Assembly (NCBI GenBank): GCA_002171925.1
Contig: NHIT01000021.1
Location: 1 to 15,049, forward strand
Direction of reading: 5' to 3'
DNA length: 15,049 nucleotides
Origin: Candidatus Pelagibacter sp. TMED196
Lineage (GTDB): Bacteria > Pseudomonadota > Alphaproteobacteria > Pelagibacterales > Pelagibacteraceae
A program made the position numbers and the translations under genes. The notes beneath the pieces are model-generated. The model was not told where the DNA came from and searched no databases. It saw only the letters and a list, made by a program, of their open reading frames with translations. The stretch's first letter is position 1; each line of letters opens with the position of its first letter. Shown here piece after piece: positions 8,095-14,543 of the stretch.

Positions 8095-8814
8095 TTAAAT
8101 TATTTTTGCAAGCTCATTAATATTAATATTTTTATCATAAATCGCTTTTCCTACTATTACTCCCTCAATTTTTTTTGCATTTTCATTTTTTAAAATTTTT
8201 ACATCCTCAATTGAAGAAATGCCGCCAGAGACTACGATCGGAAACTTAGAGTGCTTCGAAAAAGCAACTGTAGCATCAATGTTTGGTCCGAACTTTGTCC
8301 CATCTCTGTCGATATCAGTGTATATAATTCTAGATATATTAAGATTATTAACTTTTTTTATAAAATCTGTTGCTAAAATATCAGTTTGTCTCTTCCACCC
8401 AGATAATGCTATGAAACCATTTCTTACATCTATTGCAACAACTATTTTATTATCAAATTTAATACATGCTTTTTTCAGAAAAGACGGGTCTTCAATTGCT
8501 TTTGTTCCAAGTATTACTTTGTCAACACCAAGTTTTATTAATTCATCAATTTGTTCTAACGATCTCACTCCTCCACCAACTTGAATTTTTATACCATTTA
8601 TTTTTGTAATGCCTTGAATGGTATTTTTATTTATTAGTTTGCCCTCCAAAGCCCCATCTAAATCAACTAAATGTAAATTTTTAAATCCAATTTTTGAAAA
8701 AGTATTGGCTTGGTCAAAAGGTGAGTTTTCATATTCTGTTAAATTTTCAAAATTTCCCTTTAAAAGTCTGACGCATTTTCCTCCCTTAATATCTATTGCA
8801 GGGAATACTATCAT
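8095..8814 (-). CDS. hisA: ProFAR isomerase HisA
   Basis: HisA catalyses the Amadori rearrangement of ProFAR to PRFAR, the substrate of HisF. The 239-residue TIM barrel has the catalytic pair D8 (PAIDIKGGKCVRL) and D129 (VVAIDVRNG), the phosphate loops VGGGVRS at 79-85 and VVSGGIS further on, and the DRDGT motif that pairs with the second half-barrel. It lies only 8 bp after hisB and abuts hisF. In most alphaproteobacteria hisH sits between hisB and hisA; here there is no room for it. Start ATG at 8814 gives the canonical N-terminus MIVFPAIDIK, so the boundary is firm. Confidence 0.97.
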   Translation of the reverse strand: MIVFPAIDIKGGKCVRLLKGNFENLTEYENSPFDQANTFSKIGFKNLHLVDLDGALEGKLINKNTIQGITKINGIKIQVGGGVRSLEQIDELIKLGVDKVILGTKAIEDPSFLKKACIKFDNKIVVAIDVRNGFIALSGWKRQTDILATDFIKKVNNLNISRIIYTDIDRDGTKFGPNIDATVAFSKHSKFPIVVSGGISSIEDVKILKNENAKKIEGVIVGKAIYDKNININELAKII

Positions 8815-8822
8815 TTTAAGAT

Positions 8823-9413
8823 TTACAATTTACCTTTTGTTGAGGGAAGAATGTTTTTAATTCTTTTATCAACCTCTAATGCATCTCTTAAAGATCGAGC
8901 TAATGCTTTAAAGCATGACTCTATTATGTGGTGACTATTATCTCCGTAAATGTTTTGAACATGCAGTGTGATACCGGCTGATTGTGAAAATGCTTGAAAC
9001 CATTCTTTAAAAAGCTCCGTATCCATTTCTCCAAGTTTCTCTACCTTGAGATCTACCTTCCAAATAAGATAAGGCCTATTTGATATATCCATTGAAACCC
9101 TGGTCAAAGTTTCATCCATTGGGATAAGTGCACTTGCGTATCTTCTAATACCTTTTCGATTTCCTGCTGCTTTTTTTATTGCTTCACCAAGTACGATACC
9201 TGAATCTTCTGTAGTGTGATGCAAATCAATATGTGTATCCCCCTTTGCCATTAATTTAATATCTATGAGAGAATGTTTTGATAGTTGCTCTAGCATATGA
9301 TCTAGAAAGCCTATTTTAGTCTTTATTTGATATTTACCTTTACCATCTAAGTTAACTTCAGCTGCGATATTTGTTTCTTTAGTTTTTCTTAAAATTTTAG
9401 CTTTTCTACTCAT
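8823..9413 (-). CDS. hisB: imidazoleglycerol-phosphate dehydratase HisB
   Basis: HisB dehydrates imidazole glycerol phosphate to imidazole acetol phosphate. It is the monofunctional form (196 residues), without the N-terminal phosphatase of E. coli HisB. The manganese-binding histidine and glutamate motifs are complete: FLDHML at 36-41, DLHHTTED at 63-70, [20 protein letters not shown] at 159-178, and the typical PSTKG ending at 190-194. It is the first gene of the his operon, reading away from hslV across a 102-bp divergent gap with a candidate promoter. No clear Shine-Dalgarno sequence precedes its ATG. Confidence 0.97.
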   Translation of the reverse strand: MSRKAKILRKTKETNIAAEVNLDGKGKYQIKTKIGFLDHMLEQLSKHSLIDIKLMAKGDTHIDLHHTTEDSGIVLGEAIKKAAGNRKGIRRYASALIPMDETLTRVSMDISNRPYLIWKVDLKVEKLGEMDTELFKEWFQAFSQSAGITLHVQNIYGDNSHHIIESCFKALARSLRDALEVDKRIKNILPSTKGKL

Positions 9414-9434
9414 ATCTATCGAGATTAAAACTTA

Positions 9435-9463
9435 GATATATAGCTAAATTATGATTTTAGCAA
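9435..9463 (-). promoter_or_regulatory. candidate sigma-70-type promoter for the his operon
   Basis: On the minus strand, TTGCTA (9458-9463) and TATATC (9435-9440) are separated by 17 bp. Transcription would begin near 9428, giving a leader of about 15 nt before hisB. Such a leader is too short for a histidine-codon attenuator, and none is visible. Confidence 0.4.
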
Positions 9464-9480
9464 TAAATCCCAGTTCAGGT

Positions 9481-9510
9481 CTTGAAGATTCAAATTAAAT
9501 CTCCACATAT
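9481..9510 (+). promoter_or_regulatory. candidate heat-shock (sigma-32/RpoH) promoter for hslVU
   Basis: CTTGAA at 9481-9486 and CCACATAT at 9503-9510 match the sigma-32 boxes CTTGAA and CCCCATAT, the second with one mismatch, with a 16-bp spacer. This suits hslVU, a classical heat-shock operon. The -10 box ends only 5 bp before the hslV ATG, so the transcript would start at or within a few bases of that codon. The -35 box lies in the small inverted repeat TTGAA-GA-TTCAA (9482-9493). Confidence 0.5.
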
Positions 9511-9515
9511 GAATC

Positions 9516-10055
9516 ATGGATTCAAACAAAAACTGGCACGGAACTACTATAGTTTTGATAAGAAAGGATGGACAAACTATTGTTGCTGGAGACGGGCAAG
9601 TAAGCTTGGGCAACACCGTGTTAAAGAGCAAGGCTAAAAAAGTTAGAAAGATAGAGAAAAGAAATGTGATCGCTGGATTTGCGGGGTCAACTGCGGATGC
9701 TCTAACTTTATTTGAAAGACTAGAAGCAAAATTGGAAAAACATGCGGGAAATTTAACCCGTGCAGCTGTAGAACTTGCCAAGGATTGGAGAACAGACAAG
9801 TATTTGAGAAGACTTGAAGCTCTAATGGCGGTAGCTGATAAAGAAAAAAGTTTTATAATTTCTGGAACAGGAGATGTTCTGGAACCAGAAGATGGAATAA
9901 TAGGAATTGGCTCTGGAGGAAATTATGCTTTAGCAGCTGCCAAAGTTTTAATCGAAACCAAGATGTCAGCTGAAGAAATTGCAAAAAAATCTCTAAAGGT
10001 TGCATCAGAAATTTGTGTATTTACAAACAATAATATTACTGTAGAAAAAATTTAA
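9516..10055 (+). CDS. hslV: ATP-dependent protease peptidase subunit HslV (ClpQ)
   Basis: HslV is the proteasome-like threonine peptidase of the HslUV complex in the cytoplasm. The product is 179 residues. The catalytic threonine is T10, exposed after removal of a nine-residue propeptide (MDSNKNWHG), longer than the single Met in E. coli but like other alphaproteobacteria. The active-site lysine equivalent is K42 in KAKKVRKI, and the motifs [16 protein letters not shown] and [18 protein letters not shown] are typical. [13 protein letters not shown] lies near residue 127. ATG at 9516 is the only start that leaves the propeptide; no Shine-Dalgarno sequence precedes it, and a candidate promoter ends 5 bp upstream. 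hslU follows after 2 bp. Confidence 0.97.
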   Translation: MDSNKNWHGTTIVLIRKDGQTIVAGDGQVSLGNTVLKSKAKKVRKIEKRNVIAGFAGSTADALTLFERLEAKLEKHAGNLTRAAVELAKDWRTDKYLRRLEALMAVADKEKSFIISGTGDVLEPEDGIIGIGSGGNYALAAAKVLIETKMSAEEIAKKSLKVASEICVFTNNNITVEKI

Positions 10056-10057
10056 TC

Positions 10058-11428
10058 ATGATACAAAAAGCGCCAAATTTAAAAGTCGTTAAAGATAATG
10101 AAGGTAAAAAATCATCAAAAACTAGCGCACTTTCACCTAGAGAAATAGTTTCAGAATTAGACAGATATGTAATTGGACAAACAGAAGCTAAAAGAGCTGT
10201 TGCTGTTGCATTAAGAAACAGATGGAGAAGACAGGCACTATCAGATGATATGAAAGAGGAAGTGTTACCAAAAAATATTTTAATGATTGGACCAACGGGT
10301 GTTGGAAAAACAGAAATTTCTAGAAGACTTTCTAAATTGGCTCAAGCTCCGTTTATTAAGGTTGAGGCAACTAGATTTACGGAAGTTGGGTATGTAGGTA
10401 GAGATGTTGAACAAATCATTAGAGATCTGGTTGAAATAGCAATTGCAATGGAAAAAGAGAAGAAAAGAAGAGAAGTTCATACAAAAGCACAGCAGGCTGC
10501 AGAAGAAAAAGTTCTGGACGCTCTTGTTGGAAAAAAAGCAAGCTTAGCTACAAGGGAAAGTTTTAGAAAAAGACTTCGTTCTGGTGATTTAGATAAAAAT
10601 GAAATTGAAATAGAGGTAAATGAAACTAAATCAGGTATGCCAAGCTTTGAAATACCAGGAATGCCAGGGGCAAACATAGGAATGGTCAACTTAGGGGAAA
10701 TGCTTGGTAAATCTATGGGTCAAAAAGGTAAAAAGAAAAAGATGAGCGTTAAAGAATCTCATGAAATTTTGATAGCTCAGGAGTCTGACAAAATGATTGA
10801 GCAAGACAAAATAATTAAAGAAGCAATTGAATCTACAGAAAATAATGGGATAGTATTTTTGGATGAAATTGACAAAGTTTCTGCAAGAACAGATAGAGCA
10901 GGCGGGGATGTGTCTAGAGAAGGGGTTCAAAGAGACTTGCTGCCTTTAATAGAAGGAACAACTGTTAATACAAAGTATGGACCAGTAAAAACTGATCATG
11001 TTTTATTTATTGCTTCAGGAGCTTTTCAACTTGCAAAACCTTCAGATCTTTTACCAGAGTTACAGGGCCGTCTTCCTATTAGAGTAGAATTAAAGGCGCT
11101 TACGGAAGAAGATTTTAAAAGAATTTTAAAAGAGCCAGACAATAGTTTAATAAAACAGTACAAAGCCTTACTTAAAACAGAAAACGTTGAACTTGAGTTT
11201 TCTGATGATGGTATAGATATGCTTGCTAAACTATCTACGGAGATAAATTCTACTGTGGAAAATATAGGCGCAAGAAGACTTCATACAATTATAGAAAAAG
11301 TTCTTGATGAAATAAGTTTTGCTGCCTCAGATAAGTCTGGTCAAAAAATTAAAATTGACAAGGAATATGTTAGAAAAAATCTAGGTGAACTAGTAAAAGA
11401 CACTGACTTATCAAAGTTCATCTTATAG
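10058..11428 (+). CDS. hslU: ATP-dependent protease ATPase subunit HslU (ClpY)
   Basis: HslU is the AAA+ unfoldase that feeds proteins into HslV. The protein is 456 residues (443 in E. coli), with about 20 extra residues before the family start [20 protein letters not shown] (25-44). Walker A is GPTGVGKT at 78-85, and [20 protein letters not shown] (pore loop GYVG) follows. The intermediate I-domain covers about 110-245 and includes a Gly/Met-rich loop ([20 protein letters not shown]). Walker B is GIVFLDEID at 264-272. [12 protein letters not shown], the sensor-2 region NIGARRLHT and the terminal DLSKFIL complete the family pattern; the last residues plug into HslV. The start is 2 bp after the hslV stop. 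Its 3' end overlaps the convergent smr gene by 11 bp. Confidence 0.97.
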   Translation: MIQKAPNLKVVKDNEGKKSSKTSALSPREIVSELDRYVIGQTEAKRAVAVALRNRWRRQALSDDMKEEVLPKNILMIGPTGVGKTEISRRLSKLAQAPFIKVEATRFTEVGYVGRDVEQIIRDLVEIAIAMEKEKKRREVHTKAQQAAEEKVLDALVGKKASLATRESFRKRLRSGDLDKNEIEIEVNETKSGMPSFEIPGMPGANIGMVNLGEMLGKSMGQKGKKKKMSVKESHEILIAQESDKMIEQDKIIKEAIESTENNGIVFLDEIDKVSARTDRAGGDVSREGVQRDLLPLIEGTTVNTKYGPVKTDHVLFIASGAFQLAKPSDLLPELQGRLPIRVELKALTEEDFKRILKEPDNSLIKQYKALLKTENVELEFSDDGIDMLAKLSTEINSTVENIGARRLHTIIEKVLDEISFAASDKSGQKIKIDKEYVRKNLGELVKDTDLSKFIL

Positions 11429-11843
11429 ATTTCTTCAGTTTAATAATTAAAGCTCCATCACCACCTAATTCTGAAGGTGCAATTTTAATACTCTTAATTT
11501 TTGATAATAAATCTAGTTTATTTTCAATGAATAAAGGTATTGTGTTTTTTAATTTATCGTATCCAGCTGAGCTATATACATTTCTGTTATCTTGAGAATG
11601 TATGCCCTTTCCTGTAATTACTAAGATTTCAATAATACCGTTTTCATAGCATTCAGATATTATTTTTTCTATAGTTAAGTTTGCTTTTTCAATTGAGTAA
11701 CCATGAAAGTCAAACCTAAATCTTTTGTTGGTGCTTATATTCTTTGAATAAACTTTGTCTTTGTTGTAAACTTTACCGGACTCTTTAAGAAATTCTTCCC
11801 AGTCTTTAATGTCTGAATTTTTTTTTTCGAAATTCTTAATCAA
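11418..11843 (-). CDS. Smr-domain protein
   Basis: This 141-residue protein ends in an Smr (small MutS-related) domain, a fold tied to nucleic-acid nicking or mRNA cleavage. The motifs are [11 protein letters not shown] at 44-54 (family L-D-x-H-G), VITGKGIHS at 75-83 (T-G-x-G), and [13 protein letters not shown] at 126-138. The first 40 residues form a charged, probably flexible leader as in other alphaproteobacterial Smr proteins. The cellular substrate is unknown. Its ATG overlaps the stop of the Tim44-domain gene by 4 bp (ATGA). In many relatives a lytic transglycosylase gene (mltA) lies between these two; here it is missing. Smr family assignment is good, biochemical role open. Confidence 0.9.
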   Translation of the reverse strand: MIKNFEKKNSDIKDWEEFLKESGKVYNKDKVYSKNISTNKRFRFDFHGYSIEKANLTIEKIISECYENGIIEILVITGKGIHSQDNRNVYSSAGYDKLKNTIPLFIENKLDLLSKIKSIKIAPSELGGDGALIIKLKKSIR

Positions 11844-12445
11844 GAAGTTCTAATTTCCGCGAGATACCAGTTTGGACTTGAACTAGAAATTTTTTTAGTG
11901 AACTTCCAATGATCTATTACTGTCTTAATTTTATTTGGATCACCATCTACTACTTTGTCATTTTTGTCTTTTTGAACTGAAATTATTTCACTTACAAATT
12001 TAACTGTAAAATATAAAGCTTCTGCAGATTTTTCAAAACTTTCAATCGCAGAAGATTTGATTCCAACAAAAGTTAATTCTGATTTAATTTTATTTGCTTT
12101 TCTTTCTTCGATAGCTGAAGAAAAGTTATTTTGCATTTTTTCTGTTAAAAGACTTTTTAAATTTTCTTTATCTCCTTTTGAGAAAGAGGTCAAAATTGTT
12201 TCGTAGGCTATTTCAGCGCCCTTCAAAAACTGTTTTTTTTCTTTGGCATCAAACTCGTTTTTCGGTTTTGTATCTCTCATTTCTGCAGCTTTTTTAAACT
12301 GCTCAAACTTTTTTCCAGTGAAATCAGAAAAGGCTTTATCTTGATGACCTGTTTTTCTTCCAAGTATGTTCCTTAGCCTCAAAATTATGAAACCAGCAAT
12401 CATAGCCAGCAATATAATATCTAAATATCCAAAATTATTACTCAT
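11840..12445 (-). CDS. Tim44-domain membrane protein (TimB-like)
   Basis: The protein is related to mitochondrial Tim44 and to TimB of Caulobacter. A single membrane anchor (about residues 7-24 from the chosen start) is followed by LRLRNILGRKTG, a hallmark of alphaproteobacterial members, then a charged linker and a C-terminal Tim44-like domain with TILTSFSKGD, LLTEKMQNNFSSAIEERK and a WYLAEIRTS end. Its exact role in bacteria is not settled; association with membrane protein transport is inferred from Tim44. I chose the ATG at 12445 (MSNNFGYLDIILL) over one six codons earlier at 12463, because family members begin just before the anchor and the candidate -10 box lies close to 12463. The gene order next to fxsA and secB supports the call. 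Confidence 0.88.
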   Translation of the reverse strand: MSNNFGYLDIILLAMIAGFIILRLRNILGRKTGHQDKAFSDFTGKKFEQFKKAAEMRDTKPKNEFDAKEKKQFLKGAEIAYETILTSFSKGDKENLKSLLTEKMQNNFSSAIEERKANKIKSELTFVGIKSSAIESFEKSAEALYFTVKFVSEIISVQKDKNDKVVDGDPNKIKTVIDHWKFTKKISSSSPNWYLAEIRTS

Positions 12446-12448
12446 TAT

Positions 12449-12475
12449 TTGATAAATATACATTAATAATATAAT
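12449..12475 (+). promoter_or_regulatory. candidate promoter for fxsA-secB, overlapping one for the Tim44 gene
   Basis: On the plus strand, a perfect TATAAT at 12470-12475 lies 15 bp after TTGATA (12449-12454); the spacer is short. Transcription would start near 12482, about 8 nt before the fxsA ATG. On the opposite strand TATATT at 12468-12473 shares four of these bases and could serve the Tim44 gene, with a start near 12461. Both are read by eye. Confidence 0.4.
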
Positions 12476-12489
12476 TTGGGAACCGTCAA

Positions 12490-12912
12490 ATGAACACAGT
12501 ACTATTACTTATAATCGCAGTTCCTACAGTAGAAATATTTTTGATGATTAAAATAGGACAAAATATAGGTGCTTTGAGCACTATAACTCTTATATTTTTG
12601 ACAGCAGTAATAGGTATGTATTTTGCAAGACTTGAGGGGATTAACACTTTAAAGTCGGGTATTAATAATTTATATAAAAATAAAATTCCTATTTATGAAA
12701 TGATATCTGGAGCATCAATAGCATTTGGAGCAATGTTGCTTATTATACCAGGTTTCATGACGGACTTCTTGGGTTTTCTTTTGCTTATTCCTTACACAAG
12801 AAAAAAATTAATTAATTCGTATATAAAGAAAGAAAGAGAACCAGTTAATGAAAGAAAAGATTATATTGACGGTGAAATTTTAAAAAAAGATAGAGATAAA
12901 GATGAATTATGA
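12490..12912 (+). CDS. fxsA: FxsA family cytoplasmic membrane protein
   Basis: FxsA is a small inner-membrane protein; in E. coli its overproduction relieves F-plasmid exclusion of phage T7. Its normal job is not known. The 140 residues have the family plan: membrane segments at about 2-20, 28-45 and 75-103, Glu15 in PTVEIFLMIKIG, TAVIGMYFARLEG at 38-50, and the conserved block IIPGFMTDFLGFLLLIPYTR at 85-104, followed by a charged cytoplasmic tail (105-140). The weak GGGA 10-13 nt upstream may act as ribosome binding site. Its 3' end overlaps secB by 11 bp in another frame. The fxsA-secB neighbourhood is common in alphaproteobacteria. Confidence 0.93.
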   Translation: MNTVLLLIIAVPTVEIFLMIKIGQNIGALSTITLIFLTAVIGMYFARLEGINTLKSGINNLYKNKIPIYEMISGASIAFGAMLLIIPGFMTDFLGFLLLIPYTRKKLINSYIKKEREPVNERKDYIDGEILKKDRDKDEL

Positions 12913-13318
12913 AATTGTAACAAAATATATAAAAGATCTTTCTTTCAAAATAAATGATGCAAAATCTTATTTTCTTTTAGAAAAAGATATTAAAAATTAT
13001 ACTTTTGTATGTGATATTAAAAGTAAAAAACTGAAAGAAAAAATTATTCAAGCAGATGTAAATTTGCGATTGATACCAATTAATAAAACATCAAAAAGAA
13101 ATTTGGATGTAAAAGTGGAACTTACATCAATAATTCAATTTACTGAGATTGGAAATGAAATTGATATGGAAAAGACTATACTAATAAGTGTGCCTGAAAA
13201 ACTATACCCCGATATGAGAGAAGTAATAATATTTTTATTCAAAAGTTCGGGTTTTAATAAAATAAATATACCCGAGAAAATTGATTTTAAAAAACTTTAC
13301 GAGAATAGGAAAGTTTAA
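12902..13318 (+). CDS. secB: divergent SecB-like protein-export chaperone
   Basis: SecB holds precursor proteins unfolded and delivers them to SecA. The 138-residue protein aligns along the family: YIKDLSFKINDAKSYF at 9-24 (family KDLSFE-NP-AP-F), ADVNLRL at 51-57, ISVPEKLYPDMREVIIFLFK at 94-113 (family C-P-x-L-F-P-x-x-R), and IPEKIDFKKLYENR at 123-136 (family PIDFxxLY). It departs in several ways: the usual Glu and Pro residues of the first motif are lost, the C-terminal acidic or zinc-binding tail that contacts SecA is absent, and by my count it has 26 Lys+Arg against 20 Asp+Glu, whereas SecB is usually strongly acidic. Position after fxsA supports the call. Function as an export chaperone is likely but not certain. 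Confidence 0.8.
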   Translation: MNYEIVTKYIKDLSFKINDAKSYFLLEKDIKNYTFVCDIKSKKLKEKIIQADVNLRLIPINKTSKRNLDVKVELTSIIQFTEIGNEIDMEKTILISVPEKLYPDMREVIIFLFKSSGFNKINIPEKIDFKKLYENRKV

Positions 13319-13983
13319 AAAAAATTTTTCTTCATCTCATTTTTTAGAAAATCTTTATGTAAATTAATTTCTGATTCTTTGGCTTGAATAATTTTTTTTG
13401 AATATTGCTTTTTAGTGTTCCCGTGGATATGTAGTTTTTTATCCTCTTGTTTAAATTGAAGAGACGGCTCTTTTTCTCCGACAAGATTTATGTAAACTTG
13501 TCTAAGCAATTCACAATCTAATAATGCGTTATGCTTTGTTCTCTTTGATAAATCAATATTAAATTTCTTACAAAGATTATCCAAAGAGTTCGAAGATCCA
13601 GGAAATTTTGATCTAGCTAACTCTAAACTATCAATTACATTTTTTTTTGTATCAATCGTTTCTAAATTTGCCCTCTTTAACTCATGATTTATAAATGAAA
13701 TATCAAAAGGCGCGTTGTGTATAATTAATTTTTTTCCTGAAATAAAATCTAGAAACTCTTTTGCTATATCGGAAAACTTTTGTTTGTCTTTTAAAAATTC
13801 ATTTGTGTATCCATGAACCTTAATTGCATCTGCTGATATATTTCTCTCAGGATTTACAAGTTTGTAGAAAATTTTTTTTGTAGGAATAAGATTTTCAGTT
13901 TCTATGCAAGCAATTTCTAATATCCTGTGATCATCATTTACTGAGAGACCTGTTGTTTCTGTATCAAGAATTATTTCATTCAT
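13315..13983 (-). CDS. dnaQ: DNA polymerase III epsilon subunit (3'-5' proofreading exonuclease)
   Basis: DnaQ is the proofreading subunit of the replicative polymerase. The 222-residue product is of DEDDh type with all active-site residues: D7 and E9 in ILDTETTG, D94 in HNAPFDISFIN, and H151 and D156 in KHNALLDCELL. After the nuclease domain (1-170) comes a lysine-rich tail (about 171-222) that in the family tethers the subunit to the polymerase alpha subunit. It follows coaE with a 4-bp overlap (ATGA). Its stop shares bases with the stop of the convergent secB. The call is secure, since the aroE-coaE-dnaQ order is typical of alphaproteobacteria. Confidence 0.96.
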   Translation of the reverse strand: MNEIILDTETTGLSVNDDHRILEIACIETENLIPTKKIFYKLVNPERNISADAIKVHGYTNEFLKDKQKFSDIAKEFLDFISGKKLIIHNAPFDISFINHELKRANLETIDTKKNVIDSLELARSKFPGSSNSLDNLCKKFNIDLSKRTKHNALLDCELLRQVYINLVGEKEPSLQFKQEDKKLHIHGNTKKQYSKKIIQAKESEINLHKDFLKNEMKKNFF

Positions 13984-14543
13984 ATTTTATTTTTTATAGA
14001 TTTAATAATTCTTTTCAATTTTTTTAAATCTTTATTGTTGTTGATAACATAATCACAAAACTTAATTTTTTTACTTGGTAACAACTGTCTTTTGTCTAAC
14101 AAATTGAAAATTTCTTTATTTTTACCCCTTTTTAGATATCTTTTAAGCCTTATATTTTTTTTTGAATTAATAAATATTATTATATCATAATCTTTCATAA
14201 GTTTACTCTCGATAAGGAGTGGTATTTCAAAAAAAATAAGTTTCTTTTTTTTGTTTTTTTTTATAAAAATTTTAATTTTTTTCCTCACAAGTGGGTGAAT
14301 TATTTTTTCAATATCTTTTATTAAAATTTTATTGTTGATAATAATTTTTTTTATTTCAGATTTGATATTTTTCAGACTTTTGATTTTGAATTTTTTTGAA
14401 ATTTTACTCTTAAAATCTTTTTGATTATAAATATTTTGAACTTCTTTATCTGCATTAAATAAAGGATACTTTGTTCCAGCAAAAATTCTTGCTGCAGTAG
14501 TTTTACCAGAAGCTAATGAACCTGTTATTCCAATTTTAATCAT
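13980..14543 (-). CDS. coaE: dephospho-CoA kinase
   Basis: CoaE phosphorylates the 3'-hydroxyl of dephospho-CoA, the last step of coenzyme A synthesis. The protein has 187 residues. The P-loop is GSLASGKT at 8-15, followed by FNADKEVQ (family D-A-D), IIHPLVRKK (conserved I-H-P-x-V-R), FFEIPLLIES (family V-P-L-L-F-E) and RQLLPSKKIKFCDYVINNN near the end (family Q-x6-R/K-x3-A-D-x-V-I-x-N). The composition is extreme: about 46 of 187 residues are lysine by my count, with long runs of Lys, Ile and Asn, more biased than its neighbours. All catalytic motifs survive, so I expect an active enzyme. It overlaps aroE upstream and dnaQ downstream by 4 bp each. Confidence 0.93.
   Translation of the reverse strand: MIKIGITGSLASGKTTAARIFAGTKYPLFNADKEVQNIYNQKDFKSKISKKFKIKSLKNIKSEIKKIIINNKILIKDIEKIIHPLVRKKIKIFIKKNKKKKLIFFEIPLLIESKLMKDYDIIIFINSKKNIRLKRYLKRGKNKEIFNLLDKRQLLPSKKIKFCDYVINNNKDLKKLKRIIKSIKNKI

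Noticed and set aside
8219..8584. Open frame of 121 codons on the plus strand within hisA
   Set aside because: It is the antisense shadow of a fully conserved hisA; the translation resembles no protein family.
7339..8814. A hisH domain fused to hisF or hisA
   Set aside because: Both proteins have normal single-domain length (251 and 239 residues) and no glutaminase triad.
9449..9799. Open frame of 116 codons on the minus strand across the hslV start
   Set aside because: It is antisense to the conserved HslV coding sequence and shows no family motif.
12446..12489. TTGACG (12484-12489, minus strand) as the -35 box of the Tim44 gene
   Set aside because: No good -10 box lies 16-18 bp downstream; the nearest TATATT is only 10 bp away.
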